From the NCBI RefSeq assembly GCF_003384725.1, contig NZ_QNVV01000001.1:464438-528437 (forward strand): 64,000 bases of DNA. Reading direction: 5' to 3'. Shown piece by piece: positions 55,688-64,000 of this stretch; the first letter of the stretch is position 1; every line of letters starts with the position of its first letter. The position numbers and the translations under genes were made by a program. Under the pieces are notes generated by a model. That model had not been told where the DNA came from, did not search any database, and saw only the letters and a list, made by a program, of their open reading frames with translations. Source of the DNA: Chryseobacterium pennipullorum. Lineage in GTDB: Bacteria; Bacteroidota; Bacteroidia; Flavobacteriales; Weeksellaceae.

Positions 55688-58171
55688 ATGAAAAAAAAAT
55701 CAGGCCAGCCAAAATTTCAGAAAAGAAGAAAAACCATACTGATCGTACTGGGAATTGTGGTCTTTATCTCCCTTATTTTCCCATTTTTGCTGAACATTTA
55801 CCTTAAACATAAATTACCTGACCTCATCAATGAAAAAACTCCATATCAGATAACCCTCAAGGATTTTGATATGAATCTTTTCAAGGGTGATATTTCGGCC
55901 AATACCATAACGATCAAAACCAAGCCAACCCGTGATTCTGCCGTAACCAGGATATCAGGGAATATTAAAAGTCTTCAGGTTGAAAACTTCGGGATATGGA
56001 AAGCTATTTTCAATAAATCCTACAAAGTAAATACCGTGAAGCTTATGGACCCGAACATTCAGGTGGTTCTCGGCAAATCTAAAAAGAAAAAGGATTCAGT
56101 ACAGAAGAAAGTAGATTTCGGTATTGAAAATATCCTCGTAAACAATGGTAATATTTCCGTAAAGCAAAGTGATAAAAAAGATCTTTTTACCGGTAAAACC
56201 ATCAATATCAAGCTTACGGATATCCGCCAGAGCCAGGATGTTTCCAAAATACCGGTGGCCTTTAAAGATTTTAAAATCGATGCCCATGATGTGTTGATCA
56301 CCGTCAATGATTTTTATACCATTTCTGCAGATAAGATCGATGCAAAAAACAAGCAGCTGAATATTTCGGCATTTCATCTGAAGCCTGTGGAAAGTCCGGC
56401 CGTGTATAATGCTAAAAATGTATTCGATCTGAAAGTCAGCCAGCTTTCTGCTGAGAACTTCATCATTGATCAGGACTCCCTCATTATTGATAAAGCCAGA
56501 TTTGCCCAACCACAGCTGACTGTCACCTCTACTAATAAAAAAACAGTAAAAGAAAACCCGAAAGAAGTCAATCTGAAAATCGGAATCAAAGACCTGGATT
56601 TGCAGAAGGGTTCTGTGCTGGTCCAACAACAGGATAAAACAAAAACAGCTTCTATAGAGAACTTCCATGTGAACCTGAAAGATATTGTCTTTGACAAAAA
56701 CACTGTGAAAGAAAAAGTACCTTTTGCATTTTCTACCCACAATATTGAGCTTCAGGATATCTATTTCAAGGTAGATCCTTTACAGGCGGTGAGCGTTAAG
56801 ACAATCCGTTCTGATAATGCTGATATTTTCATTAATGACGCACAGTTCCAGGCCATTGGAAGCAGCACAACAAAAGATGTTTTCAACATTAAAACAGAGA
56901 AGATTGAGATCCTGAACAATACTTCAAAATTTGTGGGACAGCAGCTGCAGCTTAAGCTGAATGCGATCAATATCTATGCTCCCGATATTCAGATTATTGC
57001 CGCAGCTCATAAGAAGAAAGCTCCTTCAAAAAAACAAGGTCCTGCCCCTGATCTTACCCTACAACTCGGAGCACTGAACGTTATTAACGGAACATTCGGC
57101 CAAAAACAGCAGGGCATTCAGAAAATGAAGATCGGAAACTTTAATGTGAACCTGAATACGGTTACAACAAACAAAGACATCCTGAAAGAGGCAATTCCTT
57201 TTCACAGTAAAAATCTGATAACGGCCAAGGCCATTGACATGGATGCCGGAAAGTATTATCGCCTGAAAGCAGATCATATAAAGAACTCCGGCAAAACCAC
57301 CAACATCAGTAATTTTGCATTTCTACCCAAATACTCAAGGAATCAGTTCAACAGGATGATAGCCGTAGAGGAAGATCTTTATACCATTAAAGCGAAGTCA
57401 ATCAGTATAACGGATAAAAATTCGGTAATAGGCGGAAAAACAAGCATAGACCTGGATCATATTGTGCTGGACGGTATAGACTGTAATATTTACCACGATC
57501 TTGCCCCACCCGATGATAACAGTGCCCGGTATATGTTCAGCAAAAAACTTCGTGATGTAAAATTCCCGTTGTATGTAAGACAGGTAGACATTAAAAATTC
57601 AAAGCTCGTCTATGAAGAAATTGCGGAGAAGGCACAGATTCCCGGGAAAATCACATTTGAGCAATTTAACGCAAAAATCGCCAACGTAAACAGCGCCAAA
57701 ATGAAAGGAAAGCCTACTATGATAAAAGTAGATACTGACTTTAAGTTTTTTGGAGATGCTCCTACAGACGTCCACTGGCAGTTTGATGTGGCCAATAAAA
57801 ATGATGACTATGCCATCAACGGAATCATCAAAGATCTTTCGGTAGATAATGCCAATCTCTTTGTAAGGCCTTACCTGAATGTAACGCTTGACGGAAAAAT
57901 TCATTACCTGAAATTTGATTATAAAGGAAACAGCAGTAAAATTGGAGGTAATTTTTATTTCAAATATACCGACATGCATGTGAACTTTATGAACAAAAAC
58001 ACAGGGAAAGAGAGAAAGCTGCTGACCGCCATCGCCAATATTTTTGTTAGAAACGATTCCAAAGGCGAGCCCAACCACGTAGAAGTTGAAAAAGAGCGTG
58101 ACCCAAACAGAAGCTTTTTCAACACCTTATGGCAGGGCATCATGGAAGGGCTTAAGAAATATCTGATTTAA
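55688..58171 (+). CDS. AsmA/DUF748-like membrane-anchored protein
   Basis: The 827-residue protein has a basic start, one membrane anchor (residues 16-36, ILIVLGIVVFISLIFPFLLN) and a very long periplasmic beta-rich part. It carries repeated short segments such as LMDPNIQVVLG, IENILVNNGNISVKQ and IGIKDLDLQKGSVLV. Such repeats form the groove of AsmA/TamB/YhdP-type lipid-transfer proteins. It follows the DUF5686 gene. Family assignment is moderately sure; a phospholipid-transport role is inferred from the fold. Confidence 0.65.
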   Translation: MKKKSGQPKFQKRRKTILIVLGIVVFISLIFPFLLNIYLKHKLPDLINEKTPYQITLKDFDMNLFKGDISANTITIKTKPTRDSAVTRISGNIKSLQVENFGIWKAIFNKSYKVNTVKLMDPNIQVVLGKSKKKKDSVQKKVDFGIENILVNNGNISVKQSDKKDLFTGKTINIKLTDIRQSQDVSKIPVAFKDFKIDAHDVLITVNDFYTISADKIDAKNKQLNISAFHLKPVESPAVYNAKNVFDLKVSQLSAENFIIDQDSLIIDKARFAQPQLTVTSTNKKTVKENPKEVNLKIGIKDLDLQKGSVLVQQQDKTKTASIENFHVNLKDIVFDKNTVKEKVPFAFSTHNIELQDIYFKVDPLQAVSVKTIRSDNADIFINDAQFQAIGSSTTKDVFNIKTEKIEILNNTSKFVGQQLQLKLNAINIYAPDIQIIAAAHKKKAPSKKQGPAPDLTLQLGALNVINGTFGQKQQGIQKMKIGNFNVNLNTVTTNKDILKEAIPFHSKNLITAKAIDMDAGKYYRLKADHIKNSGKTTNISNFAFLPKYSRNQFNRMIAVEEDLYTIKAKSISITDKNSVIGGKTSIDLDHIVLDGIDCNIYHDLAPPDDNSARYMFSKKLRDVKFPLYVRQVDIKNSKLVYEEIAEKAQIPGKITFEQFNAKIANVNSAKMKGKPTMIKVDTDFKFFGDAPTDVHWQFDVANKNDDYAINGIIKDLSVDNANLFVRPYLNVTLDGKIHYLKFDYKGNSSKIGGNFYFKYTDMHVNFMNKNTGKERKLLTAIANIFVRNDSKGEPNHVEVEKERDPNRSFFNTLWQGIMEGLKKYLI

Positions 58172-58233
58172 TAGGATTTTTCTCCCTTAAGACTTGCTCT
58201 GGTATGCTGTATAATTCTTCCGCTGAATTTTGG

Positions 58234-59478
58234 TTATTCATATTTCGAAAAATCCACAGCAAATATACACCGGTTGACCTTGCTTCCATTCTGCGCTCCG
58301 GCATTGGGTTCATATTCTGTGAGGCTCCACAGGTAACCGTATTGGGATTCATAATAGAGCGATTCTGCACCATACGGCCAACGGTAACGTACGGTATTAT
58401 CAGCACCGTCGGTATATCGTGCGAGCCTGGCATTGGAGCCATATGAATTGCTTGGTGATCCGGTACAGGAAAGCCAGGTCCTGTTGCCTTTCCGGAACAC
58501 CCCCTGGATGCCATGGGCATGATTATCGGCAAAAAGACTATTTTTAGGTACTACGGTAACAATCCCGGAATTTTGAATCGTTCCGCTGGCATCAACGGGA
58601 AAACCGAAGACTTTTGGAGCAATGGAAGCATCAGCACTGCCCGCATAATACTGCCCGGTCCAGAGCTGATTGCCTTCATCATTCACCTGTATCGTAGAGA
58701 ACGGATTGGCATTATTGATCTTGTGATACCCGGTCTGCGGCAATATATACCGATAATTGAAGGCAAATAAATTACCGTTGGCATCTTTACCGCATTTATC
58801 ACTGGCGGCATCTCCTGTGCTTACTTCAATCAATTTATTCAGATCGAATATCCGGACCCCCAGATTGGTACTGCTGAGATACAGTTTCCCTTTGAAATAG
58901 GCAATTCCACCGGCATGCACTTTCAGCGGGGCATAAGAGCCGTACTGAGTATAGGCTGTGGTAGCAGCGGGAATGTCAGGCTGCACCAGCAGGATATGCC
59001 GATAGGTAAGATAGGTAGCTGAACTTGGACTGATATCGATCAGGGTAATTCGGGAACCTTTATGCTCCGCATCATCCTTTGCATACCAGCTCACCAAGAG
59101 GTAACGGATACCGTCTTTAGAGAATCCGGCTATGCCCTGCGGACGCCAGATGGATGTAGTTTCATCATCAGTATTCCAGCGGATTCCCCGCACCCGGTTT
59201 TCTTCGGGAATATTGAACCCATACACTTCCGTATACGCATTACCGCCTACAGCTTGCCGGTTTTTGTTGATCTGAGCCGGATTTAAAAATCTAAAATCAG
59301 AATTGATATAAGTACTGGTGTCTACATACGGATTGACACTTACCTCTCCAGCTGTCCTGCTGGCATTGAGTTTTGCCGGAAGCTCCTCCCCTGTGGATAC
59401 GGAAGTCAATTGATCCTGGCATCCGATGCCTGTCATCGCAAGCATCAGCATCCATCCGAGTATCTGTTTTTGAATCAT
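58234..59478 (-). CDS. Secreted beta-propeller-like lipoprotein, unknown function
   Basis: The 414-residue protein has a lipoprotein signal (TGIGC, Cys20). Repeated strand motifs follow, such as IWRPQGIAGFSKDGIRYLLV, GGIAYFKGKLYLSSTNLGVR, HAHGIQGVFRKGNRTWLSCT and YESQYGYLWSLTEYEPNAG, consistent with a beta-propeller. No catalytic motif is seen. It is convergent with the AsmA-like gene and is isolated. Similar secreted proteins are known from Streptomyces; I cannot confirm the relationship. Confidence 0.68.
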   Translation of the reverse strand: MIQKQILGWMLMLAMTGIGCQDQLTSVSTGEELPAKLNASRTAGEVSVNPYVDTSTYINSDFRFLNPAQINKNRQAVGGNAYTEVYGFNIPEENRVRGIRWNTDDETTSIWRPQGIAGFSKDGIRYLLVSWYAKDDAEHKGSRITLIDISPSSATYLTYRHILLVQPDIPAATTAYTQYGSYAPLKVHAGGIAYFKGKLYLSSTNLGVRIFDLNKLIEVSTGDAASDKCGKDANGNLFAFNYRYILPQTGYHKINNANPFSTIQVNDEGNQLWTGQYYAGSADASIAPKVFGFPVDASGTIQNSGIVTVVPKNSLFADNHAHGIQGVFRKGNRTWLSCTGSPSNSYGSNARLARYTDGADNTVRYRWPYGAESLYYESQYGYLWSLTEYEPNAGAQNGSKVNRCIFAVDFSKYE

Positions 59479-59585
59479 AGTTGGTTGAGTTAGTCATAAG
59501 ATATCTTATGCCCTGTTTTTTATAAATCTCCAGCGAAACTACCGGATTTCATTTGTATCGGGATGACCTCAGTATTAAATATATA

Positions 59586-59866
59586 TTAAACTTTATGGCT
59601 CGGCATATAGATTCTGGCTCCAAAGTCATACATTCCCTTTTCCTGAAGCTCTTTTCCTCCAAACTTGTAGGAATGATAGCCCGAAACCGGTGAAATATTC
59701 GCTTCTCCAATATGGTTTAACCCAAATGGATAATAATTGTTAGTTCCGGTAATTTCATGAGCACCTGCGCTGTTTCTGGAGAAACTTACCCTTACTGAAC
59801 TGCGTTCGCGGCCTTCGTAAAGGTCCTCTTTTACTCGTCTGTCATAATGGTCTTTGTAGGTAACAA
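59586..59866 (-). pseudogene. Rhs core remnant without toxin tip
   Basis: The minus strand keeps an open frame with the Rhs motif series [45 protein letters not shown] and GMYDFGARIYMP, then ends in SHKV and a stop. The usual continuation ([14 protein letters not shown]) is missing. It is the last element of the orphan array and lacks a start codon. Confidence 0.85.
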
Positions 59867-59881
59867 CGGTTTTTTTATAAT

Positions 59882-59907
59882 AAAGCCACTACAATTGCAG
59901 TGGCTTT
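59882..59907. terminator. Module hairpin of the Rhs array (copy 1)
   Basis: AAAGCCACT pairs with AGTGGCTTT and the inner CAATTG is palindromic. It follows the putative immunity gene ending at 59979 and resembles the hairpins at 60836 and 62854. Confidence 0.75.
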
Positions 59908-59978
59908 TATTTTTATTCAATGGCACAAGCGAGAAGTTTTCTACAACGGGGACCTTTTTAGAATGGCAGTTTATTATG

Positions 59979-60302
59979 CTATATGAAACTCTTATTTGTT
60001 GGAAGTATAAAATCAAAAAAAATTTCAGAATAATCTTCATTAAAAAAAAATAATCTACTAATATTATCTTTTCTAACCACAACAAATTTTACATATTCAA
60101 TAGTTCTATTTTTAATTTTAGATAAATTATTTAAGACTTTTAATGTTAACTCTTCAATACTTTTTTCTTTAGCCATTTTATTTCTCGCTTTATATGACAT
60201 AATCAGATCACTCACCTCTATTGGACGATTTGAATAAGACACCTCACAAGCAAGCAGTTTTGGATCATATTCATATATTTTGTTATAAATTAGATCTTTC
60301 AT
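59979..60302 (-). CDS. Putative orphan immunity protein (107 residues)
   Basis: The small acidic/basic protein starts MKDLIYNKIYEYDPKLLACE and has no signal peptide or membrane segment. It lies 5 bases after the truncated Rhs tip and just before a module hairpin, the position of immunity genes in the neighbouring modules. The sequence itself is not recognised. It could also be the remains of a toxin tip. Confidence 0.55.
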   Translation of the reverse strand: MKDLIYNKIYEYDPKLLACEVSYSNRPIEVSDLIMSYKARNKMAKEKSIEELTLKVLNNLSKIKNRTIEYVKFVVVRKDNISRLFFFNEDYSEIFFDFILPTNKSFI

Positions 60303-60307
60303 TTTTT

Positions 60308-60625
60308 TTAATGTTTTAATTTCCTATTCTTTTTTTTTGGTGAAACATATTCTACTTTTGCTCCTAAAACAGCTCCATAGTCATATCCATCACTATTTCC
60401 TCTTCCTAACCAGTTGGGATTAGTCCATCCCGAAGTTGTATCCGGACGGGTATCAGTTATCATCGTGAACTGATGTGTTGCCATCCCATCCGGATCTATA
60501 AAGCTTATCGGATTGTTGAAGGCATAGTTATAAGGACTATGTCTTCTCATCATTTCTGCCAGTGGATCTATTACACCCCATCTTGCAATATCCGGCATAT
60601 AGATTCTTGCTCCTAAATCATACAT
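60308..60625 (-). CDS. Rhs C-terminal fragment with truncated tip
   Basis: The 105-residue frame has the Rhs end signature ([36 protein letters not shown]) and the same linker as the module at 61630 ([20 protein letters not shown]). Only about 28 residues of variable tip ([18 protein letters not shown]) follow, too short for a normal toxin domain. It may be the stub of a tip lost by deletion. Confidence 0.75.
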   Translation of the reverse strand: MYDLGARIYMPDIARWGVIDPLAEMMRRHSPYNYAFNNPISFIDPDGMATHQFTMITDTRPDTTSGWTNPNWLGRGNSDGYDYGAVLGAKVEYVSPKKKNRKLKH

Positions 60626-60815
60626 TCCCGTTTCCTGGATCTCTTTATCACCAAACTTATAGGAATGGTAGCCTGAAACCGGTGAAATATTCGCTCCTCC
60701 AATGATTTAACCCAAAGGATAATAATTGTTAGTTCTAGTAATTTCACGAGCGCCTGCGTTGTTTCTCGCGAAACTTACCCGTACATTGCCTAGGTGATCT
60801 TTGTACTGGTAAATA
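60626..60815 (-). pseudogene. Rhs core remnant with two compensating small deletions
   Basis: The frame reads YQYKDHLGNVRVSFARN and ITRTNNYYPLG and then hits TAA. Compared with the other copies one base is lost near CCATTTGGG and two more near AACCATATTGG. The reading frame after the second deletion is the original one, so the module frame is restored beyond the stop. It is not translated as one protein. Confidence 0.8.
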
Positions 60816-60835
60816 TAGGGTTTTATATAAATAGT

Positions 60836-60859
60836 AAAAACCACTGCGATTGCAGTGGT
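60836..60859 (-). terminator. Module hairpin of the Rhs array (copy 2)
   Basis: ACCACTGC pairs with GCAGTGGT around GATT; on the minus strand a T5 run follows. It ends the transcript of the exported putative immunity gene. Confidence 0.88.
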
Positions 60860-60914
60860 CAATTTTATCGGATCAAGCCTAAGACTTTGTACAGCAGGAG
60901 TAATAATTGTATTA

Positions 60915-61628
60915 TTATTTGTAAGCTTCAAATGAAAAAGTGTTACTTTTTATAGTGCCTCCATAAAGCTTATATTTCTTTAGTTTTTCTTTCTGTCTTT
61001 TTGTTAAATCCATATAAACATTTTCTAATATACAAAGATCTAATGATAGTGCATACTTATTATGATCCAAAAAATAGTAATCATACTCACCTTTGATATC
61101 TAAACGTGGTATTCCTGTCATATCCAGTTCCACATTATAATCAATTTCTTCATTAGGTCTAAGCAAGACTAAGTTATTTACTAGATAATAATTTTTTTGA
61201 GCAGCAGATATTGTTTGAATAGAATTTTTATTTTTCCACTTAAGTATTAATTCTTCTTTTTCCTTATCACTAAAACCCATATTTTTCGAATATTCATCTT
61301 TATAATTTTCTACCAAATCCATCATTTTACTAGAAGCTTCAATAAACTGATTTTTTGAGTTATCTTTTAACATAATTGTTGGAGAAAGATATTTATATGA
61401 ATATTCACTTTCTTGGCTTGCACAGTATTCTGATGAATAATATGCCTTAAAGCCAGTTTTATCTAGAGGAAGTGCATAAAAATCATTCGTTTGATTTTTA
61501 ACAGTTATTCTTAATAAATATTTCCCTGTACTTATCTTTTCGTGAACAAGGATATCAAGCTTTATTTGTGAATTATAAAAAGTATAAAAACTAATACTTA
61601 ATAGTATAAGCAATTTTCTCATTTCCAA
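60915..61628 (-). CDS. Putative exported immunity protein (237 residues)
   Basis: The protein has a signal peptide (ILLSISFYTFYNSQ) and no further membrane segment, so it would act in the periplasm. It follows the HExxH toxin-tip frame with only 1 base between stop and start and is followed by a module hairpin. The sequence (for example YLLRITVKNQTNDFYALPLD) is not recognised. An exported partner fits a toxin acting in the periplasm or on exported proteins; this is inference. Confidence 0.6.
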   Translation of the reverse strand: MEMRKLLILLSISFYTFYNSQIKLDILVHEKISTGKYLLRITVKNQTNDFYALPLDKTGFKAYYSSEYCASQESEYSYKYLSPTIMLKDNSKNQFIEASSKMMDLVENYKDEYSKNMGFSDKEKEELILKWKNKNSIQTISAAQKNYYLVNNLVLLRPNEEIDYNVELDMTGIPRLDIKGEYDYYFLDHNKYALSLDLCILENVYMDLTKRQKEKLKKYKLYGGTIKSNTFSFEAYK

Positions 61629-61629
61629 A

Positions 61630-62595
61630 TTATTTTTTAAGATTATTATAAAATTGCATGTAAGCTCTCATTAAATTATTCAAATTATCCTGTACACGCA
61701 TAATGGAGCTTTGAGAATATCTGAAATTAGCAGGGATTCTTTCTGCTCCATGTTGTCTGTATGTATAATCCCAAGAATTTGATATATTAGGATTTCCCAT
61801 TTTTGTTTCCCAAGAATAGGAAATATATTCGTTAAAATAGCCAAAAGCATCTCTGCTTGTTCGATTATTCTTGTTAGATTTGATAGTATCATAGAATGTT
61901 TCTTGGAAATAATGTGTAATTGAATGATTCAACTCATGTCCAATAATATAAGCGTATTCGAGAGGACTCGATATATTTTTCATACTTATTAATATTTCAA
62001 AACCGTTAGATTTACCTTTGTATAGAAAACTATTTGTCTCTTTAAAGAAAATCTTACTATCTGCACTAGTATTCCCTGCAACAAAGAGCCGTCCTGCAAC
62101 ATCAGAAATAAATCCTGTTTTCATTATTTTCTCATGATCTGTAAAAGCTGGCTTACCGTTAACAGGATCTTCAATTCCTACTTTTTTAAGCTGTTTAATG
62201 AATTCAAATAATGTTTCCACACTTCTTCCTTCTCCGAAATAAGATAGCCCAAACATAATACCTTCTGCTGTATTTAAGTAAATAGCGTCATCACTTCCAT
62301 AATTTCCATTACCACCACCACTACCATAACCACTATATGCTGTATCTATACTCCCAAATTGTGCCCCACCTCTTCCTATCCAGTTAGGATTGATCCAACC
62401 TGAAGGAGCATCTGGCTTAGTATCTGTTGGCATTGCAAACTGACGAGGTGCCATTCCATCAGGATCTACAAAACTTACCGGATTGTTGAAGGCATAGTTA
62501 TAAGGACTATATCTCCTCATCATCTCTGCCAGTGGGTCTATCACTCCCCATCTTGCGATATCCGGCATATAGATTCTTGCTCCAAAGTCGTACAT
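61630..62595 (-). CDS. Rhs C-terminal fragment with HExxH metallopeptidase-like tip
   Basis: The 321-residue frame starts at an internal Rhs ATG ([17 protein letters not shown]), continues through [19 protein letters not shown] and the shared linker SGWINPNWIGRG, and then carries a unique tip. The tip has a Gly-rich stretch (80-100) and the zinc motif HELNH (220-224) in YIIGHELNHSITHYF. A further acidic ligand is not certain. It is the tip of a displaced Rhs toxin; the core upstream (62596-62824) is frameshifted, so whether it is made is unclear. The exported putative immunity gene is next. Confidence 0.78.
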   Translation of the reverse strand: MYDFGARIYMPDIARWGVIDPLAEMMRRYSPYNYAFNNPVSFVDPDGMAPRQFAMPTDTKPDAPSGWINPNWIGRGGAQFGSIDTAYSGYGSGGGNGNYGSDDAIYLNTAEGIMFGLSYFGEGRSVETLFEFIKQLKKVGIEDPVNGKPAFTDHEKIMKTGFISDVAGRLFVAGNTSADSKIFFKETNSFLYKGKSNGFEILISMKNISSPLEYAYIIGHELNHSITHYFQETFYDTIKSNKNNRTSRDAFGYFNEYISYSWETKMGNPNISNSWDYTYRQHGAERIPANFRYSQSSIMRVQDNLNNLMRAYMQFYNNLKK

Positions 62596-62824
62596 TCCCG
62601 TTTCCTGGATCTCTTTACCTCCAAACTTATACGAATGGTAGCCTGAAAACGGTGAAATATTACCTCCTCCAATATGGTTTAACCCAAATGGATCATAATT
62701 ATTGGTTCCGGTAACTTCATGAGAACCTGCGCTGTTTCTCGCGAAACTTACCCTTACTGACCTGCGTTCGCAGTCTTCGCAAAAAATTCTCTTTTACTCG
62801 TCTGTTTAATTGGTCTTTATACTG
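62596..62824 (-). pseudogene. Rhs core remnant, frameshifted
   Basis: The minus strand reads Rhs motifs KDQLNRRVKENF in one frame and SVRVSFARNSAG, VTGTNNYDPFGLNHIGGG in another. Compared with the copy at 59586 a T run has one extra base, breaking the frame between them. The second frame continues into the tip at 62595. Confidence 0.82.
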
Positions 62825-62853
62825 CTAAATATAACGGTTTTATCTAGCAAATG

Positions 62854-62880
62854 GTAAAAACCACTGCGATTGCAGTGGTT
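62854..62880 (-). terminator. Module hairpin of the Rhs array (copy 3)
   Basis: AACCACTGC pairs with GCAGTGGTT around GATT; a T5 run follows on the minus strand. The stem is the same as in copy 2. Confidence 0.9.
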
Positions 62881-62926
62881 TAATTTTGTCAGCTCAAAGT
62901 CATAGAATGCGCAACGTTTTTCTAAA

Positions 62927-63208
62927 TCAAAATGAGTCACCTACAAGATATAACACAAGAAAATATTCAAATATTATATTTAGCATAAACAAAATAGTTA
63001 AAAACCTAAATCTATTAAGATAGAAAAATGACCAAAAGAACAATATAACTCCTGAAAGATAATTTAAAAAGAAAAAATAAGCGCTAAAGACACTTCCTAA
63101 ACTATAAAACACATTATAATTGCTAAAATAAAATATGATAAATTGTATATTTTGGATTAGAATTAATAATTGTAGAAAATAAAAAATTTTTAAAATCCAT
63201 TTTTTCAT
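62927..63208 (-). CDS. Putative membrane immunity protein (93 residues)
   Basis: The small protein has three hydrophobic segments (LLILIQNIQFIIFYF, VFSAYFFFLNYLSGVILFF, LTILFMLNIIFEYFLVLYL). Its ATG overlaps the TGA of the lipase-like gene by 4 bases, a spacing typical for toxin and immunity pairs. A membrane location would suit protection against a lipid-degrading enzyme. The family is not recognised. Confidence 0.62.
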   Translation of the reverse strand: MKKWILKIFYFLQLLILIQNIQFIIFYFSNYNVFYSLGSVFSAYFFFLNYLSGVILFFWSFFYLNRFRFLTILFMLNIIFEYFLVLYLVGDSF

Positions 63209-63924
63209 CTTTTATATTTTAAAATATTATAAATAACTTCATTTCGATATGCTTCATCTATATTTGAGTGATTAATTACGGAAGATTTTGTACTTCCTCC
63301 CGGAAAGAAGAAACTTCCTGTCACATCAAAATTTTGAATAATTGTTCCAGAGTTTGATTTTATCGCGCGCGCGCCATGTGACCGTAAAATATTAGACCCA
63401 CCATCCGTTTGAAAATAATTAATTACATGTTCAACGTTCCTTGAAATTACTCTATTTACTTTATCAGAATTCGGTCCATTTGCTGCATCCACTAAAACCA
63501 TTAATTTTACAGGCACATTTTTCTTTTCTAGTAATCTAGCAACTTCCATTACTTCTACACCTCCCCTACTATAACCATAAAGGATTACATCAGTCTTTAA
63601 TATAGAATATTGAGCAGCTATATAATTAGCGAATCCCTGAGTTACATCAGATGTACTTCCAAAGTAATCGTGATTATATGAAGAAACATTCATTCTATTT
63701 TTTTTAAGGGTATTTTCAATGCTTAATGTAGTTTCTGATTTCCCCATTAGTCCCAATGCTAGATCTGCACCTCCAATCATAAAAACAAATGGATTTCCCG
63801 GTTCTTGCAGCTTACCAGACTTACTAAAATCAAACCTCGAGAAGTTTGGCTCATATGCTGCACTTATAAGTTTTCTAAAAGCGTTGGTAACCTTCCCTGT
63901 TTTTGAAGACTTACCCTTTTTCAA
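63205..63924 (-). CDS. Lipase-like alpha/beta hydrolase, probable Rhs toxin tip
   Basis: The 239-residue protein has an alpha/beta-hydrolase core: the nucleophile elbow GYSRG (Ser119), Asp146 in VLVDAANG and His219 in INHSNIDE make a plausible triad, and NPFVFMIGGADL is the oxyanion strand. The fold matches lipases used as antibacterial effectors. The only in-frame start near the front is TTG at 63924. The segment 63949-63996 in another frame reads GLSPWLYAKEFLIN, which looks like an Rhs linker, so a frameshift may separate this tip from an rhs gene beyond the window. A membrane partner gene follows. Confidence 0.7.
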   Translation of the reverse strand: MKKGKSSKTGKVTNAFRKLISAAYEPNFSRFDFSKSGKLQEPGNPFVFMIGGADLALGLMGKSETTLSIENTLKKNRMNVSSYNHDYFGSTSDVTQGFANYIAAQYSILKTDVILYGYSRGGVEVMEVARLLEKKNVPVKLMVLVDAANGPNSDKVNRVISRNVEHVINYFQTDGGSNILRSHGARAIKSNSGTIIQNFDVTGSFFFPGGSTKSSVINHSNIDEAYRNEVIYNILKYKR

Positions 63925-63981
63925 ACAGTTTATAAATATAAAATATTCTCTAATTGATCAAAAACTCTTTAGCATATAGCC

Positions 63982-63996
63982 ATGGACTAAGTCCAT
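63982..63996. repeat. Perfect inverted repeat at right edge
   Basis: ATGGACT and AGTCCAT flank a single base. It lies over the presumed Rhs linker codons and may be chance or a recombination point. Confidence 0.4.
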
Positions 63997-64000
63997 TTAA

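Noticed and set aside
59831..60085. 84-codon minus frame over the first module hairpin
   Set aside because: It reads through the hairpin and Rhs remnant in the wrong frame and overlaps the immunity candidate; no coding character.

Overview
The window looks like a chromosomal segment of a Chryseobacterium-like flavobacterium (Bacteroidota). The evidence is: A+T-rich DNA; TAnnTTTG-type promoter elements in front of many genes; a type IX secretion C-terminal sorting domain on a large secreted protein; a crt operon of the flavobacterial (zeaxanthin) type; DUF5686 and grasp-with-spasm families; and Rhs tips of the Bacteroidota kind. No plasmid or phage backbone and no intact insertion sequence is visible. 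The species is inferred, not demonstrated.

Layout. 1-3534 (minus): an efflux operon tolC - hlyD - ABC-2 permease, cut by the left edge. 3738-10205 (minus): a very large alpha-2-macroglobulin-like protein followed by ecotin, i.e. two broad protease inhibitors in one unit. 10224-12586 (plus): UbiA-like membrane protein, recF and a DciA/DUF721 gene, closed by a strong bidirectional terminator. 12602-16383 (minus): a membrane protein of the SpecificRecomb family, mtgA and a metal-chelate-type binding lipoprotein. 16444-16517: tRNA-Arg(ACG). 16557-25276: an accessory stretch next to the tRNA holding a membrane-bound AraC regulator, a serine hydrolase with a TPR tail, a secreted S74-like protein, a grasp-with-spasm RiPP cluster with its precursor peptide and a divergent XRE regulator, and a 43-residue basic protein with its own promoter and terminator. 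25542-29998: a Nudix gene and the oxidative pentose-phosphate operon gnd-zwf-pgl. 30279-32021: a long unrecognised protein with deaminase-like motifs at its C-terminal end. 32633-35377: an RCC1-repeat protein exported by type IX secretion.

35587-41439 (minus) is a five-gene unit, egtD - egtB - ABC ATPase - permease/binding fusion - PatB-like C-S lyase, which reads as ergothioneine synthesis joined to an EgtUV-like importer. 41656-46347 (minus) is a carotenoid operon under a MarR regulator. 46738-49702 carries phzF, a LysR regulator and two GNAT acetyltransferases. 49925-59478 holds an amidohydrolase, lipoproteins, a DUF5686 protein and an AsmA-like protein.

59586-63924 (minus) is an array of displaced Rhs C-terminal modules. 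Each unit is an Rhs core remnant, a toxin tip, a putative immunity gene and then a near-identical hairpin. The tips differ: a lipase-like one with a membrane partner, an HExxH metallopeptidase-like one with an exported partner, a truncated one, and a final remnant without a tip. The main rhs gene, if present, should lie beyond the right edge.
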